A stretch of DNA of 18,948 nucleotides from Planctomycetota bacterium (lineage in GTDB: Bacteria > Planctomycetota > Phycisphaerae > WQYP01). The notes beneath the pieces were generated by a model. The model was not told the origin of the DNA. It searched no databases and worked only from the letters and a program-made list of their open reading frames with translations. The DNA is taken from positions 1-18,948 of the forward strand of contig JAJZOA010000142.1 of NCBI GenBank assembly GCA_021852225.1, given 5' to 3'. A program made the position numbers and the translations under genes. This document shows positions 7,990 to 16,926 of this stretch, one piece after another. Numbering within the stretch: the stretch's first letter is position 1; every line of letters starts with the position of its first letter.

Positions 7990-10900
7990 TTAAATAAATT
8001 TAGACAGAAATTTGTACGAACCCGACTGGCATTGCAAAATGGCCGATTCGCGGTAGCAAGCTTTCACGTCAACGCCCGTGCTCCGGCCGACCGCCTTTCC
8101 ATGCTCGGTAATACTGCCTTGATTTTTAGCTGGCATACATATGGTAGCCCACGTGTTCGGCGGGATCGCGACATTTAATGCAAAATGGACGCGATGCACA
8201 GACCAGTCAATATATATGTTACCATGTATCGAATTCAGACCCGCCTGAACAGATCGAAAATGACCGCCCGGTCGCGGATGGATCAGAATATGACGAAACC
8301 CGGGCTGCTGGAAATCCGGAGCGATTCCCGCAATTCGACGATACATCCAATCGCCAACCGAGCCAGCCAGAGGCGGCGCACAAAGTGAATTCGGATTGGC
8401 CATGGCATCCGGCGATGGCGCGTAAACCACACCTTTTTTTGTGACCGCATTCCAGCTTTCCCAGAGGGTGGTGCTTCCGCGGGCCACCTCGTAGCCCCAG
8501 GATGGACAGGTTTCGCGTTGAATCAGTTGACATGCCAACGAATGATGGCCTGTTTTCGTCAGGACGTCCAGCAGCCATTGTGAACCGACAAAGCCGGTCG
8601 CCAGATGGCCGCCCCGTCCATGAATATTCGCGACCAGTTTTGTGATGGCTGACGATACCAAATGGCTGGGGACCAGGCCGATATACAATGCCATGACATA
8701 ACCGGTTTGCGAATCATTGCCAATGGTGCCATCCGCTTTGATAAACCGTTTTTGAAAAGCCGCCGAAATGTGTTTGAACAGTTTTTGATATTGCGCCGCC
8801 TGGGAAGTTTTTCCGATGCCATCCGCCATTCGCGACATAAGCATCGCATCCCAGGCGAAATAAGCTGTGGCGATTAAATCGGGCGGCGTGGGCTGATTTA
8901 CATTCAGCCAGTCGGCCGCCGGCGCAAAACTGCCGGGCAGGATTCCGTTGGGACTTATGGATTTCATGTAATGAATATTTTTTTCCATAAATGGCCAGCA
9001 GCGGCGCACAATATCCCGGTCCGCATAGAATTCGTAAAGCAGATATGGCAGGCAGATTCCGACATCGCCCCAGCCGCCGCCATAGCCGCCACCATGCGGC
9101 ATCCACAATGGCGCGACATTGCCGAAAATACCGTTGGCGACCTGATCACGATTAAAATCACCAAGCCAATTGGCATAAAAGGCCTGAAGATCAAAGTTGA
9201 AGACCGCCGTGCGCGAATAGAAATTGATGTCACCCGCCCAGCCCAGGCGTTCATTCCGGTCCGGCACGGCGACGGGAATGGAAAATTGAGTATCTCGACC
9301 GGTCCAGAATATGCAGGATTGCAGCTTATTGATCATTGGCTGATTTGTGTGAAATTCTCCGGTAATGGCCAAGTCGTTAACCGTTAAGATACCAGCGATA
9401 TCGCCAGCTAATAATTTTCCGGGGTATCCGGTTACTTCGATATATCTGAATCCGTGAAAGGTGAAATGGGGTTGAAACACTTCGCGGCCATGGCCTTTTA
9501 GAATATAGTGATCCGTTGCCCTTGCTGCCCGAAGATTTTCAGTAAACAGCGTACCGTCCGGATTCAGCCACTCACCGTAGCGCATGGTGATGGTTGTCCC
9601 GGCCGGACCACGAACTTTCAGTCGGCCCACGCCAGTAATAAGTTGTCCCAGATCGCAGATATAAACCCCCGGTTTTGGTTCGGTAATCGCCTTGCAGGGG
9701 AATTCTTCAATGGCCCGGACAGGCGGCTCCATTTGGGCGGCCAGGCGATGTGAATATTCCTGTGTGTCGGCTTCAACCGACGCGGTCCGCCAGGCCAATC
9801 GGGGTTTGAAACCCAAGGCGCTCCAGCCGGCTTGTTCCAGGCGCGCATCATAGGTTTCGCCCATTAGATTGTCCGCATATACCACAGGACTTCGGGAAAC
9901 GGACCAGGTGGTATCTGTGGCGATAATCTGGACAGTGGAATCGTGATATTCCACGTGCAACTGGCCAAAAAATGCCGGGACACTGCCGAACAGATTCTCT
10001 CCGAACCAGCCGATATGGCCGCAATACCAACCAGGTGCCAGCATGGCACCGATCACATTTTCGCCCGATTGCAGCAGTTGTGTGACATCATGGGTCTGAT
10101 AGTCCACGCGATTGAAATAATTGGTATCGCCCGGGGCAAACAACTGACGCCCAACGCGCTTTGCATTCAAGAACAGTTCGTAAATGCCCAACGCGGAACT
10201 ATACATCCAGGCCCGCTTAATTTTACGCTTTAATCGAAACGGTCGGCGGAAAATGGCGGTGCGATGCGCACGACTGAGAACCGCATCAGAATTTGACAGG
10301 ACCAGGCCCGTGATCCCGGGAATATATGCCCAGAATGGATTGGATTCTGACGATTGCAGCGACGCTCTTAACAATACCCGAGAATTCTCGGCGGTTACCA
10401 GAAGATTCCGGAATTCGGCTGTTTCCCCCGCGGCCTCGCGAAGGCCGACGGAACCGGAATGAAACGTGTCGTCATCCGTCACGTTCACTTCATGGTCATT
10501 GATAAAGGTCGTAATCCGGGCGTTCTTTAATACAATTTTCAGCGTGTGCCAATGGTCCATCTCGGCGTTGGTCGCAAACTTTCCCAATGATATCTGCTTG
10601 AGTACGCGATATGCACCGTTTTGAAGCACATGCTCCTTGAGCATGGGCGACGATCCGTAGGTGTTGATTTGCCACAAATATCCGTCGCCATTGGGTTGGT
10701 TTCTAAAGGTGATGCCGGCGGCATGTTTCGCAATTTTAAAATCAATTCGGAGGGTATAGTCATTCCAGACCGTATGGGCGGATGGGAAGCTTATCCACTT
10801 TGCGATCCATTGACTGGCATGCAGAACCCCCATGGTCCAGAATGCCGGGGCACTCCAATCTGATACCGCACCGGTTTGGTCCCATATGCGCACCCGCCAA

Positions 10901-11355
10901 AAACAGCGCTGGTGCGAGGACAATGGTTTGCCGGCATACGCAATATCGACTGAATCAGACGACATTGTTTTTCCGGAATTCCACAGGTCGCATTTTTGGG
11001 GCGTCAGTAAATCCATCCGCGACGCCACAATGATTTGCCACCCCGTTTGCGATTGCCCCCGGACACCGGCAAGCAAGCTTTTAAGTTTCCAGGCCAGCCG
11101 GGGAAATGGACGGTCAAGGCCAAGCGGGTCTGCCAAATGTTCAGTCGTTAAGGCCACAGGTTTCAGCGCAGACTTGCCCGCGGTCTGCGCGGCGGCAGGC
11201 GTCCCCGCCAACGCCGCAGCCGATACGGCTCCAATCGACGCAAGCAAGCTGCGTCGATTCAGCACCCGTGCGCTATCCGTTAATTGCGTTTTGGCGACGG
11301 GTGCCGCGGTGGATAACGTCCGCGGATTCAGCAACTCTTTCGCATCATTTTGCAA
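7990..11355 (-). CDS. Exported GH78 alpha-L-rhamnosidase-like enzyme with a lectin-like insertion
   Basis: The 1121-residue protein has a twin-arginine signal (NRRSLLASIG at 33-42, then an Ala-rich segment and cleavage near AAAQ). Domains in order are an Ig-like N-terminal domain (about 66-178), a concanavalin/LamG-like or 3-keto-disaccharide-hydrolase-like domain (about 195-322), the rhamnosidase beta-sandwich (about 365-500), a second beta domain (about 545-655), the (alpha/alpha)6 catalytic barrel (about 660-1010) and a C-terminal beta domain. The general acid is expected at E702 in RNERLGWAGD and the general base at E966 in STTLWESW. The usual Asp six residues before the acid is Ala here, and the conserved His of the NHYxxG motif is Pro in PPLAGSVGDW. 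The first codon is TTG; an in-frame GTG 30 codons later lies just before the twin-arginine motif. It lies 95 bp after the GH3 gene and is probably cotranscribed. Substrate specificity may differ from classical rhamnosidases. Confidence 0.9.
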   Translation of the reverse strand: MQNDAKELLNPRTLSTAAPVAKTQLTDSARVLNRRSLLASIGAVSAAALAGTPAAAQTAGKSALKPVALTTEHLADPLGLDRPFPRLAWKLKSLLAGVRGQSQTGWQIIVASRMDLLTPQKCDLWNSGKTMSSDSVDIAYAGKPLSSHQRCFWRVRIWDQTGAVSDWSAPAFWTMGVLHASQWIAKWISFPSAHTVWNDYTLRIDFKIAKHAAGITFRNQPNGDGYLWQINTYGSSPMLKEHVLQNGAYRVLKQISLGKFATNAEMDHWHTLKIVLKNARITTFINDHEVNVTDDDTFHSGSVGLREAAGETAEFRNLLVTAENSRVLLRASLQSSESNPFWAYIPGITGLVLSNSDAVLSRAHRTAIFRRPFRLKRKIKRAWMYSSALGIYELFLNAKRVGRQLFAPGDTNYFNRVDYQTHDVTQLLQSGENVIGAMLAPGWYCGHIGWFGENLFGSVPAFFGQLHVEYHDSTVQIIATDTTWSVSRSPVVYADNLMGETYDARLEQAGWSALGFKPRLAWRTASVEADTQEYSHRLAAQMEPPVRAIEEFPCKAITEPKPGVYICDLGQLITGVGRLKVRGPAGTTITMRYGEWLNPDGTLFTENLRAARATDHYILKGHGREVFQPHFTFHGFRYIEVTGYPGKLLAGDIAGILTVNDLAITGEFHTNQPMINKLQSCIFWTGRDTQFSIPVAVPDRNERLGWAGDINFYSRTAVFNFDLQAFYANWLGDFNRDQVANGIFGNVAPLWMPHGGGYGGGWGDVGICLPYLLYEFYADRDIVRRCWPFMEKNIHYMKSISPNGILPGSFAPAADWLNVNQPTPPDLIATAYFAWDAMLMSRMADGIGKTSQAAQYQKLFKHISAAFQKRFIKADGTIGNDSQTGYVMALYIGLVPSHLVSSAITKLVANIHGRGGHLATGFVGSQWLLDVLTKTGHHSLACQLIQRETCPSWGYEVARGSTTLWESWNAVTKKGVVYAPSPDAMANPNSLCAPPLAGSVGDWMYRRIAGIAPDFQQPGFRHILIHPRPGGHFRSVQAGLNSIHGNIYIDWSVHRVHFALNVAIPPNTWATICMPAKNQGSITEHGKAVGRSTGVDVKACYRESAILQCQSGSYKFLSKFI
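11233..11259. repeat. Perfect 10-bp-arm inverted repeat inside the GH78 signal-peptide coding region
   Basis: AATCGACGCA and TGCGTCGATT flank a 7-nt loop. In the mRNA this would be a stable hairpin roughly 95-125 nt after the proposed start, exactly where the twin-arginine signal is encoded. It may affect translation or mRNA stability, or simply reflect codon choice for Arg-Arg and Ala-Ser-Ile. Confidence 0.6.
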
Positions 11356-11450
11356 TAGTCGTCCGCCATCAAGGGGCTATAATTTCAAGACGGCCCGGAA
11401 TCGGTTATGGATCGCCACAGCGCCGCACACCCTCACAATACGAGATTCGA

Positions 11451-14400
11451 TTACCATGTAATGGTTCTGCGCAACGGTTCCTGCCGGCTGGAGGTGCCCA
11501 CACCGATTGTATAAACGCCTGGCGCAACTTCCCAGTCGCTGTTTAGGCGGCTGAATCTGGCGAAGGCCTTCCAGTTTAAATGAATCGTCACATGTCGAGT
11601 TTGTCCGGGGTGCAGTCGTACCCGTTGAAAACCCTCAAGTTTCTGAACAACTCTCTGGCCCGGACCGCTTTGGGGCGGATGCACGTATAGCTGCACCAGG
11701 GCAGTTCCGGCGCGGTGGCCGATATTGGTGATGGCGACCTGCACAGCAATGGTTCTTCGCGGTCCGTCACCGTGTGAATGAACCCGCAATTGGCTTAACG
11801 AAAACGTGGTGTAAGAAAGCCCGAACCCGAAGGGAAACAGCGGGCGAATATGATGGTAATCATACCAGCGATAGCCAATATAAATGCCTTCGACAAAATT
11901 GCACCGGGCTCCGACACCGCTGGGAAAGCCCGCGTAGGCCGGTTCGGCCTGCCAGCGATGATTAAACACGCCCGGATAGCCCGGAAAATGGTGATAAGCT
12001 GCTTCGTTTCGCCAATGGCGGCTGAAAGTATCCGGCAAATGACCGCTGGGATTAATTTGCCCGAACAGAATTTTGGCAATACTGATATTTCCCGTCTGGC
12101 CGGGATACCACCCCCACAGCAGGCCGGCGACACGGTGAATCCATTTATCCATACCCACGCCCGCACCGGCATAAACAACGGCAATTGTATGGGGATTCAG
12201 GGATGCCGCATCGCGCAGATATTCATTCTGCGGGCCGGTGAGGTTATATGGCCGATCCGCCTGCTCCCGTTGAATGGTCTGATTGAAACCCATGCAGGCA
12301 ATGACCACGCTGGCCTGACGAATCATGAGGTGCTGTGCCGCCGTAAACAGATGAATACTTTTACGCGGAATCCAGCCGAACCCGATCATCGCGGGCTTGC
12401 CGCCAAAGCTGCGGTATACCACCCGCACCTGATAAGTATGGCCGGCGCGAAGACGCAGCGTGGTCAGTGCGCCTTTAAGCGGCTGGGCGGGGTTTTGCCA
12501 GAATGGCAGCCACAGATCAATAATGCGTCTGCCGTTAAGATAAACTTCCCCCGAACCGTTCACCGCACAGGCAAAACTGTACAGACCAGTAGTCCGCGGA
12601 TGAATTGCCGCTTTCCAGACCACACTGACTGGCTGACTGCCGTTGCCGGCGTGCTCGGTCAATCGGGTCACCGCCTGCATCAAATTCGCGCCGCGGCGGC
12701 CGACCGTCTCGCCTGCCGACTTACCGGGGACCAAAGCTTGCGGATTAAGTGAAATATTGCTTTGAATAATGCGCTGCGGTTGGCCGCCAAATCCGCCATT
12801 GGCGTAATAATCCGCCACCACTCCCGGCTTGCCGTCGGGTGTGGTCAGCAATCCCTTTCCCCATACACGTTTATATGCATCATTCCATGGGATGGCCGCA
12901 AGATGCGAGTGTGCTCCGGCCACTTGTTTGACGGCGTTATACAGACTTATCGGCGTCACGGATGGTGTAACATGTGAACTTCCCCCACCACCAGTTATTG
13001 TACGGGTCGCCCATGGTCCGATAAAGACCACATTTAAATTTCTGGATTGCGTCAGCGGAAGCAGATGATTCTGGTTTTTCAGCAGGACCGTTCCTTCAGC
13101 CGCCACCTGATTCACGACCGCGCCATCCGCTGCCGTATTGGCGGGCCGATTGGCAAAGGGATTCTTGGGATCATTGAAACCCATGGCCACAATCATCCGT
13201 AAAATCTGGCGATCCCGTTGATTGATTAAATCAATGGATATTTTGTGCTGATTCAGAAGACTGGTGACGTTGGCAATAGAGTAGGCATTGGCGGAGGGCA
13301 TTTCCACATTTAAGCCGGCCCGCAAACTGTGCAGCGTGTTGTAGGCGCCGCACCAGTCGGTCATGACCATTCCCTTGAATCCCCACTGCTGGCGCAAAAC
13401 GGTGGTCAGGATAAACGCATTGGCACCGGCATAGTGGCCATTGACCCAGTTGGCGGCTGTCATCAGTGCCCAAGCGTGCCCCTGGCGAACCGCAGCGCGG
13501 AATGGAGGCAGATAAATTTCCTCCAAAGGCCGCCGACCTATGATGCAGTTGATCCATGGCCGCATGGTTTCAATTTCATTGCCAACATAATGCTTCACAC
13601 ACGCCGCCACGTCTTCTGATTGCAGTCCCTGAACATAAGGCACCACTAATTGTGAGGCCAGAAAGGGGTCTTCGCCGCCAATATATTCCATGCTGCGGCC
13701 ATTTTGGGGCTGGCGCAGTATATTGACGCCAGGCCCGAGCAGAATATTTACCTGCTTGCCGCGTGCGTCCAAACCGATGTGACGCCCCTCTAGTTTCGCC
13801 AGCTTTCGACTCCAGGCAGCGGACATACAAGAAGCCGCCGGGTAGGCAGTCGATGGTCCACAATCCACCACGCCATTGGTTGCATCGCTCCATCGGATGG
13901 GGGGAACGCCAAGCCGCTGGACACCATGCAGCCCGGAAAGAAGCTGGATTTTTTCCGTCAATGTCATGCGCCGCAACAAGGCGTCTGCGCGTTGGTTGAT
14001 CTGACCGGCGGTCAGACCAATGGGCGAATATTCTTCAGCCACTGTCGCAACGGTCGGTACACCCGACGATGGAACAAGGAGTACATTGGATACATCCACC
14101 GTACCGCCCGGAAGCGCGCTGGCTGGATTGTTGTTTAGAAATTGAATGATGGTGGAATTTGATCTGGCCCTGAAATGTAATTGAAATGTGTGGAATGCCG
14201 ACTGGGTAATAGCTGGAATCGCGACGGCGATCCGCTTCCCGCTGGCAGCGTCTGTTATGCGCAATTTAAGGCTGTCACGATTGGAGGGAACATCGCTGGC
14301 GCGGGCCGCGGCGGAATACGAAAGGGTATACGCTGTGCCAGCAGACGTCTTGACTGTCTGGGATATGGCAGTTCCGGTGCTTTGCAAAAGCGCAAAATCG

Positions 14401-14723
14401 CGGACGCCGGTTGTATTCCCCGGCACAAAAGGATTACTGGTGTGGGTATCCGGTCCGTTGATGCCGGCATTTATATTTTTGCGGTTATTCCAGTATGCCG
14501 GAGCGACCGGGTTGGGGCTTTTTGAATACCCCGGAGCATTCACATATTGGGCGGCATTGGCGGAAAAATCTCCGTTGGCGATCAGATTGGCCGACGCCGC
14601 ATTAAATGCCATCAAGTCGCCTGGCGACATAAGAGCCGTCATAGAGGCAATACCAAGACATATAAAAAAAGCCACAATTGAGCGCTGGATTGAAGTTTCG
14701 ATAATACGGCTGGAATACGACAT
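11451..14723 (-). CDS. Exported GH3 beta-glycosidase with N-terminal carbohydrate-binding-like domain and PA14 insertion
   Basis: The 1090-residue protein starts with a hydrophobic export segment (about 14-33). A jelly-roll domain resembling carbohydrate-binding modules begins at NLIANGDFS (46-54) and runs to about 218. The GH3 barrel (about 240-520) has KHY at 377-379 and the expected nucleophile D456 in MTDWCGAY. The second GH3 domain (about 535-930) is interrupted by a PA14-like domain (about 630-790), as known for some yeast and bacterial beta-glucosidases. E820 in QREQADR is the likely acid/base. A fibronectin-III-like domain (about 1000-1085) closes the protein. GH3 enzymes of this layout remove beta-linked glucose or xylose from non-reducing ends. 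ATG at 14723 has TTTGGAG 5 nt upstream. It precedes the GH78 gene by 95 bp, which suggests joint breakdown of a branched glycan. The exact substrate cannot be read from sequence. Confidence 0.93.
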   Translation of the reverse strand: MSYSSRIIETSIQRSIVAFFICLGIASMTALMSPGDLMAFNAASANLIANGDFSANAAQYVNAPGYSKSPNPVAPAYWNNRKNINAGINGPDTHTSNPFVPGNTTGVRDFALLQSTGTAISQTVKTSAGTAYTLSYSAAARASDVPSNRDSLKLRITDAASGKRIAVAIPAITQSAFHTFQLHFRARSNSTIIQFLNNNPASALPGGTVDVSNVLLVPSSGVPTVATVAEEYSPIGLTAGQINQRADALLRRMTLTEKIQLLSGLHGVQRLGVPPIRWSDATNGVVDCGPSTAYPAASCMSAAWSRKLAKLEGRHIGLDARGKQVNILLGPGVNILRQPQNGRSMEYIGGEDPFLASQLVVPYVQGLQSEDVAACVKHYVGNEIETMRPWINCIIGRRPLEEIYLPPFRAAVRQGHAWALMTAANWVNGHYAGANAFILTTVLRQQWGFKGMVMTDWCGAYNTLHSLRAGLNVEMPSANAYSIANVTSLLNQHKISIDLINQRDRQILRMIVAMGFNDPKNPFANRPANTAADGAVVNQVAAEGTVLLKNQNHLLPLTQSRNLNVVFIGPWATRTITGGGGSSHVTPSVTPISLYNAVKQVAGAHSHLAAIPWNDAYKRVWGKGLLTTPDGKPGVVADYYANGGFGGQPQRIIQSNISLNPQALVPGKSAGETVGRRGANLMQAVTRLTEHAGNGSQPVSVVWKAAIHPRTTGLYSFACAVNGSGEVYLNGRRIIDLWLPFWQNPAQPLKGALTTLRLRAGHTYQVRVVYRSFGGKPAMIGFGWIPRKSIHLFTAAQHLMIRQASVVIACMGFNQTIQREQADRPYNLTGPQNEYLRDAASLNPHTIAVVYAGAGVGMDKWIHRVAGLLWGWYPGQTGNISIAKILFGQINPSGHLPDTFSRHWRNEAAYHHFPGYPGVFNHRWQAEPAYAGFPSGVGARCNFVEGIYIGYRWYDYHHIRPLFPFGFGLSYTTFSLSQLRVHSHGDGPRRTIAVQVAITNIGHRAGTALVQLYVHPPQSGPGQRVVQKLEGFQRVRLHPGQTRHVTIHLNWKAFARFSRLNSDWEVAPGVYTIGVGTSSRQEPLRRTITW

Positions 14724-14780
14724 GATTGCTCCAAAGTGTCCGCAACTGCGTGCTGAAACTCAATAATTGTGCAACGGAGA

Positions 14781-14809
14781 ATTAGACCATGTCGACGCGA
14801 GAAAAACAA
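14781..14809 (-). promoter_or_regulatory. Candidate promoter for the GH3-GH78 transcription unit
   Basis: On the minus strand TTGTTT (14804-14809) and TCTAAT (14781-14786) are separated by 17 bp. The predicted start near 14774 leaves a leader of about 50 nt before the GH3 ATG. The -10 matches five of six consensus bases and the -35 is weaker. The 265-bp gap after the pseudopilin gene leaves room for independent transcription. Confidence 0.4.
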
Positions 14810-14988
14810 TGGCCAATATGTGTCGAACCAATGGTAATGGCTCTCGTCCGGCCATCCAATAGGCTTTGTCATTTTGCAAATGCCCGCGACCAACGGCCGA
14901 ATTGCCATCGTTAAGACAGATCGAATTGCGACCTTAGGCCCAATCTGGCGGATTGAACAAACAAGCTGCCACACCATCCCGCCGGCAG

Positions 14989-15894
14989 TTACCAGCCCAT
15001 GACCAATCCGGCCTGAATCTGCATCCGTGGCTTGATTTGCGACATGGGCACCCACACCACAGCGCCGTCATTGTAAAGCTCGTGAGATCCGCTGGGTAAA
15101 TTATGGCCTGCGTTACCGCTGACATGATTTGAATCCGGTACGCCTGGGCCCGAAGCCTCGAATCCCGTCAGTCCACTCACGCCTCTTTGGTCGGTGAAAA
15201 GAACGTTATCGGTGACCAATATGGATCCAGGATTGGATCGCGGGCTGGCGGCGGGAACGTGATTGGTGGCGTTGTAGGCGGGAAGATAGATGTACGACAA
15301 TTCAATTGTGTTGCCATTCCCTCCTTGCTGCTCTGCCTGATAACCGGCCATATCTTCGGTTAACTGCCAGTCCTTTCCCCTATCAAGCCAATACGAGTAA
15401 CCGCTCATGATATTGGTCCAGTTGTCCAAAATTCCATTGCTGTTGTAGTCAGAAGACGGGACAAATGCGCTCTGGCTGAATGCCCCCGGCTGAGTAGAAA
15501 ATATCATCGAGACGCCCTGAGGCGTCGGCTTGAGAATTCCGGGCCGCGGATTAAGCATGTTGTTGCCCTGAACGCCGAATGAGGAATAATAAAGCATGCC
15601 AAAGCCCCAATACGGATAGTTCGCCCAAGTGCCGTTGAAGTTATACGCGGCGAAATTTCCGAAGGGCCAGTTCCCGGTATCTGACAGAGGATACAGCCCG
15701 TCGTATTCATCGGCGTATTCGGTCATTGCGATTCCGATCTGCCGCATATTTGAGGCGCATTGCATGCGGACCGCCAGGCTTCTGGCTTTGGCCAGCGCCG
15801 GAAGCAGCATACTTATCAAAAGGGCGATAATCGAAATGACGACCAGCAGTTCAACAAGTGTAAAGCCGTTAAATCGTTTCGAATTGGATTGCAT
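14989..15894 (-). CDS. Pseudopilin-like secreted protein with prepilin N-terminus and H-X9-DG-like C-terminus
   Basis: The 301-residue protein carries a canonical class III prepilin signal: cleavage after G10 before FTLVELLVVIS, with E15 at the +5 position and one hydrophobic helix (about 11-32). The remainder is rich in Asn, Gly, Ser, Tyr and Trp, suggesting an extracellular beta fold. Near the C-terminus GSHELYNDGAVVWV resembles the H-X9-DG motif of the large planctomycete family of DUF1559-like pseudopilins. Such proteins are present in many paralogues per genome and often accompany sugar-degradation genes, but their role is not established. It should need a prepilin peptidase and a type II or type IV-like export machine, neither of which is in the window. 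The ATG at 15894 has GGTGG about 4 nt upstream. It lies between the PEP-CTERM and GH3 genes on the same strand. Confidence 0.92.
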   Translation of the reverse strand: MQSNSKRFNGFTLVELLVVISIIALLISMLLPALAKARSLAVRMQCASNMRQIGIAMTEYADEYDGLYPLSDTGNWPFGNFAAYNFNGTWANYPYWGFGMLYYSSFGVQGNNMLNPRPGILKPTPQGVSMIFSTQPGAFSQSAFVPSSDYNSNGILDNWTNIMSGYSYWLDRGKDWQLTEDMAGYQAEQQGGNGNTIELSYIYLPAYNATNHVPAASPRSNPGSILVTDNVLFTDQRGVSGLTGFEASGPGVPDSNHVSGNAGHNLPSGSHELYNDGAVVWVPMSQIKPRMQIQAGLVMGW

Positions 15895-15945
15895 ATTCCA
15901 CCCTTTGCATCAGTTCAAGCAGCAATGGCCACAGGTTTAACCACA

Positions 15946-15978
15946 GGCGGGTTGGTGGGAATCCCCTGCCAACCCGCC
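15946..15978. repeat. Strong hairpin (10-bp arms) between the PEP-CTERM and pseudopilin genes
   Basis: GGCGGGTTGG and CCAACCCGCC are perfect arms around a 13-nt loop, which itself contains GGG-AAT-CCC. It starts 82 nt past the PEP-CTERM stop codon and ends about 52 nt before the pseudopilin start. No T-run follows on either strand, so it is not a standard intrinsic terminator. It may be a terminator of the tail-less kind, an mRNA stabiliser or an attenuation element. Confidence 0.7.
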
Positions 15979-16059
15979 AGGGAGTGCTTTGTTCGGTAAA
16001 ATGGCATCCCGGCTGTCATGCTTCACACAACGCCAAAACAGTCGTCATGCCGCCCCATG

Positions 16060-16767
16060 TCATCGGGCTAATTTACGATGACGGGCGATCAGTAGCAGGC
16101 CGACAGCGCCTGCTGCAAACGGGGCCAGTGTCGCAGGTTCCGGAGTGGCCACAACGTTTCCGGAAAGTATAAATGCCCGCCCCATCGGGTCGGTGCTACC
16201 CCAGAAAAAGGCGGCCTGGTTGGCGGCAGAGTCCTGCAGGGTAAACTGCACCAGAAGCTGCGTTGTTCCCGTCAGATTCACTCCGGAGACAAACTGTGTT
16301 GAATCCAGACCTTGCGATTTATTATTGTTGTTAAAAAACGTGGTATAAGTCGCGCCGTTATTCGTGCTGTAGGCGGCAGTCATGGTACTGTTTGTGTCGT
16401 TGTTCAAACCGCCGGCGGAAAAGGTAAATCCCGAGCCAAATGCGAGTCCGGGGGCCGTCTGAAAATCCCAGGTCATCGTGTCGGAATTGGTGGTGGCATT
16501 GGAGACGCCATAGGTGCCCCCCGCGATGAAGCCCACCTGCACATACAGGTCGGCACTACTGGCGTTGGCGGCCGTTGGAATAGTGGTTGACGTGCCGGAG
16601 GCCGGTCCACCATTTACGGATACCCCATCATATGGAGAATAATTGTAGGAATAGGTTCCCGCGGTAGTGACCGGGGTTGTTGTCAGACTGGCGCGGGCTG
16701 ATGCAGATATCAGACCCAACGCCCCGGCGGCAGCCGCCAGCAATACCAGAATCGGTGCAGTTTTCAT
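16060..16767 (-). CDS. PEP-CTERM sorting-domain surface protein
   Basis: This 235-residue protein has a Sec signal peptide (M1 to about 27, hydrophobic core 5-22, cleavage near SARAS). The body is rich in Thr, Asn, Ser and Gly without cysteines in catalytic arrangement and without a known enzyme motif. The C-terminus is a typical PEP-CTERM signal: ATPEPATLAP with PEP at 209-211, a hydrophobic stretch (about 215-228) and a basic tail RHRKLAR. Such proteins are exported and cleaved by an exosortase, and are often part of extracellular matrix or surface polymer. The start at 16767 is chosen because AAGGAG at 16775-16780 lies 7 nt upstream; an ATG two codons earlier would have only 1 nt spacing. 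It is the first gene of the minus-strand block and faces away from the regulator gene. The function of the body is unknown. Confidence 0.9.
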   Translation of the reverse strand: MKTAPILVLLAAAAGALGLISASARASLTTTPVTTAGTYSYNYSPYDGVSVNGGPASGTSTTIPTAANASSADLYVQVGFIAGGTYGVSNATTNSDTMTWDFQTAPGLAFGSGFTFSAGGLNNDTNSTMTAAYSTNNGATYTTFFNNNNKSQGLDSTQFVSGVNLTGTTQLLVQFTLQDSAANQAAFFWGSTDPMGRAFILSGNVVATPEPATLAPFAAGAVGLLLIARHRKLAR

Positions 16768-16774
16768 ATACATA

Positions 16775-16780
16775 CTCCTT
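16775..16780 (-). promoter_or_regulatory. Shine-Dalgarno site that decides the PEP-CTERM protein start
   Basis: AAGGAG on the minus strand lies 7 nt before ATG at 16767 but only 1 nt before the in-frame ATG at 16773, so the shorter reading is preferred. Longer readings up to 16809 would place the signal peptide too far from the N-terminus. Confidence 0.75.
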
Positions 16781-16926
16781 TGGCTCCCTGCGGAAGCGAA
16801 TTGTGACATCCATCAGCCGGATGGATAAACGGGTTGGCCGCAACATGCGGCGTAAAAATGGGGCACCCGTCAAGAACACGGGCATTTTCCGCATTTTTTT
16901 CTCAACATGCTATAGTCTAGATATAA

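Noticed and set aside
11378..11383. Perfect TATAAT on the plus strand near the GH78 start
   Set aside because: There is no -35 box at the right distance and no plus-strand gene follows.
11850..12752. A 300-codon plus-strand open frame opposite the GH3 gene
   Set aside because: It is antisense to the conserved GH3 C-terminal and PA14 regions; composition is that of a shadow frame.
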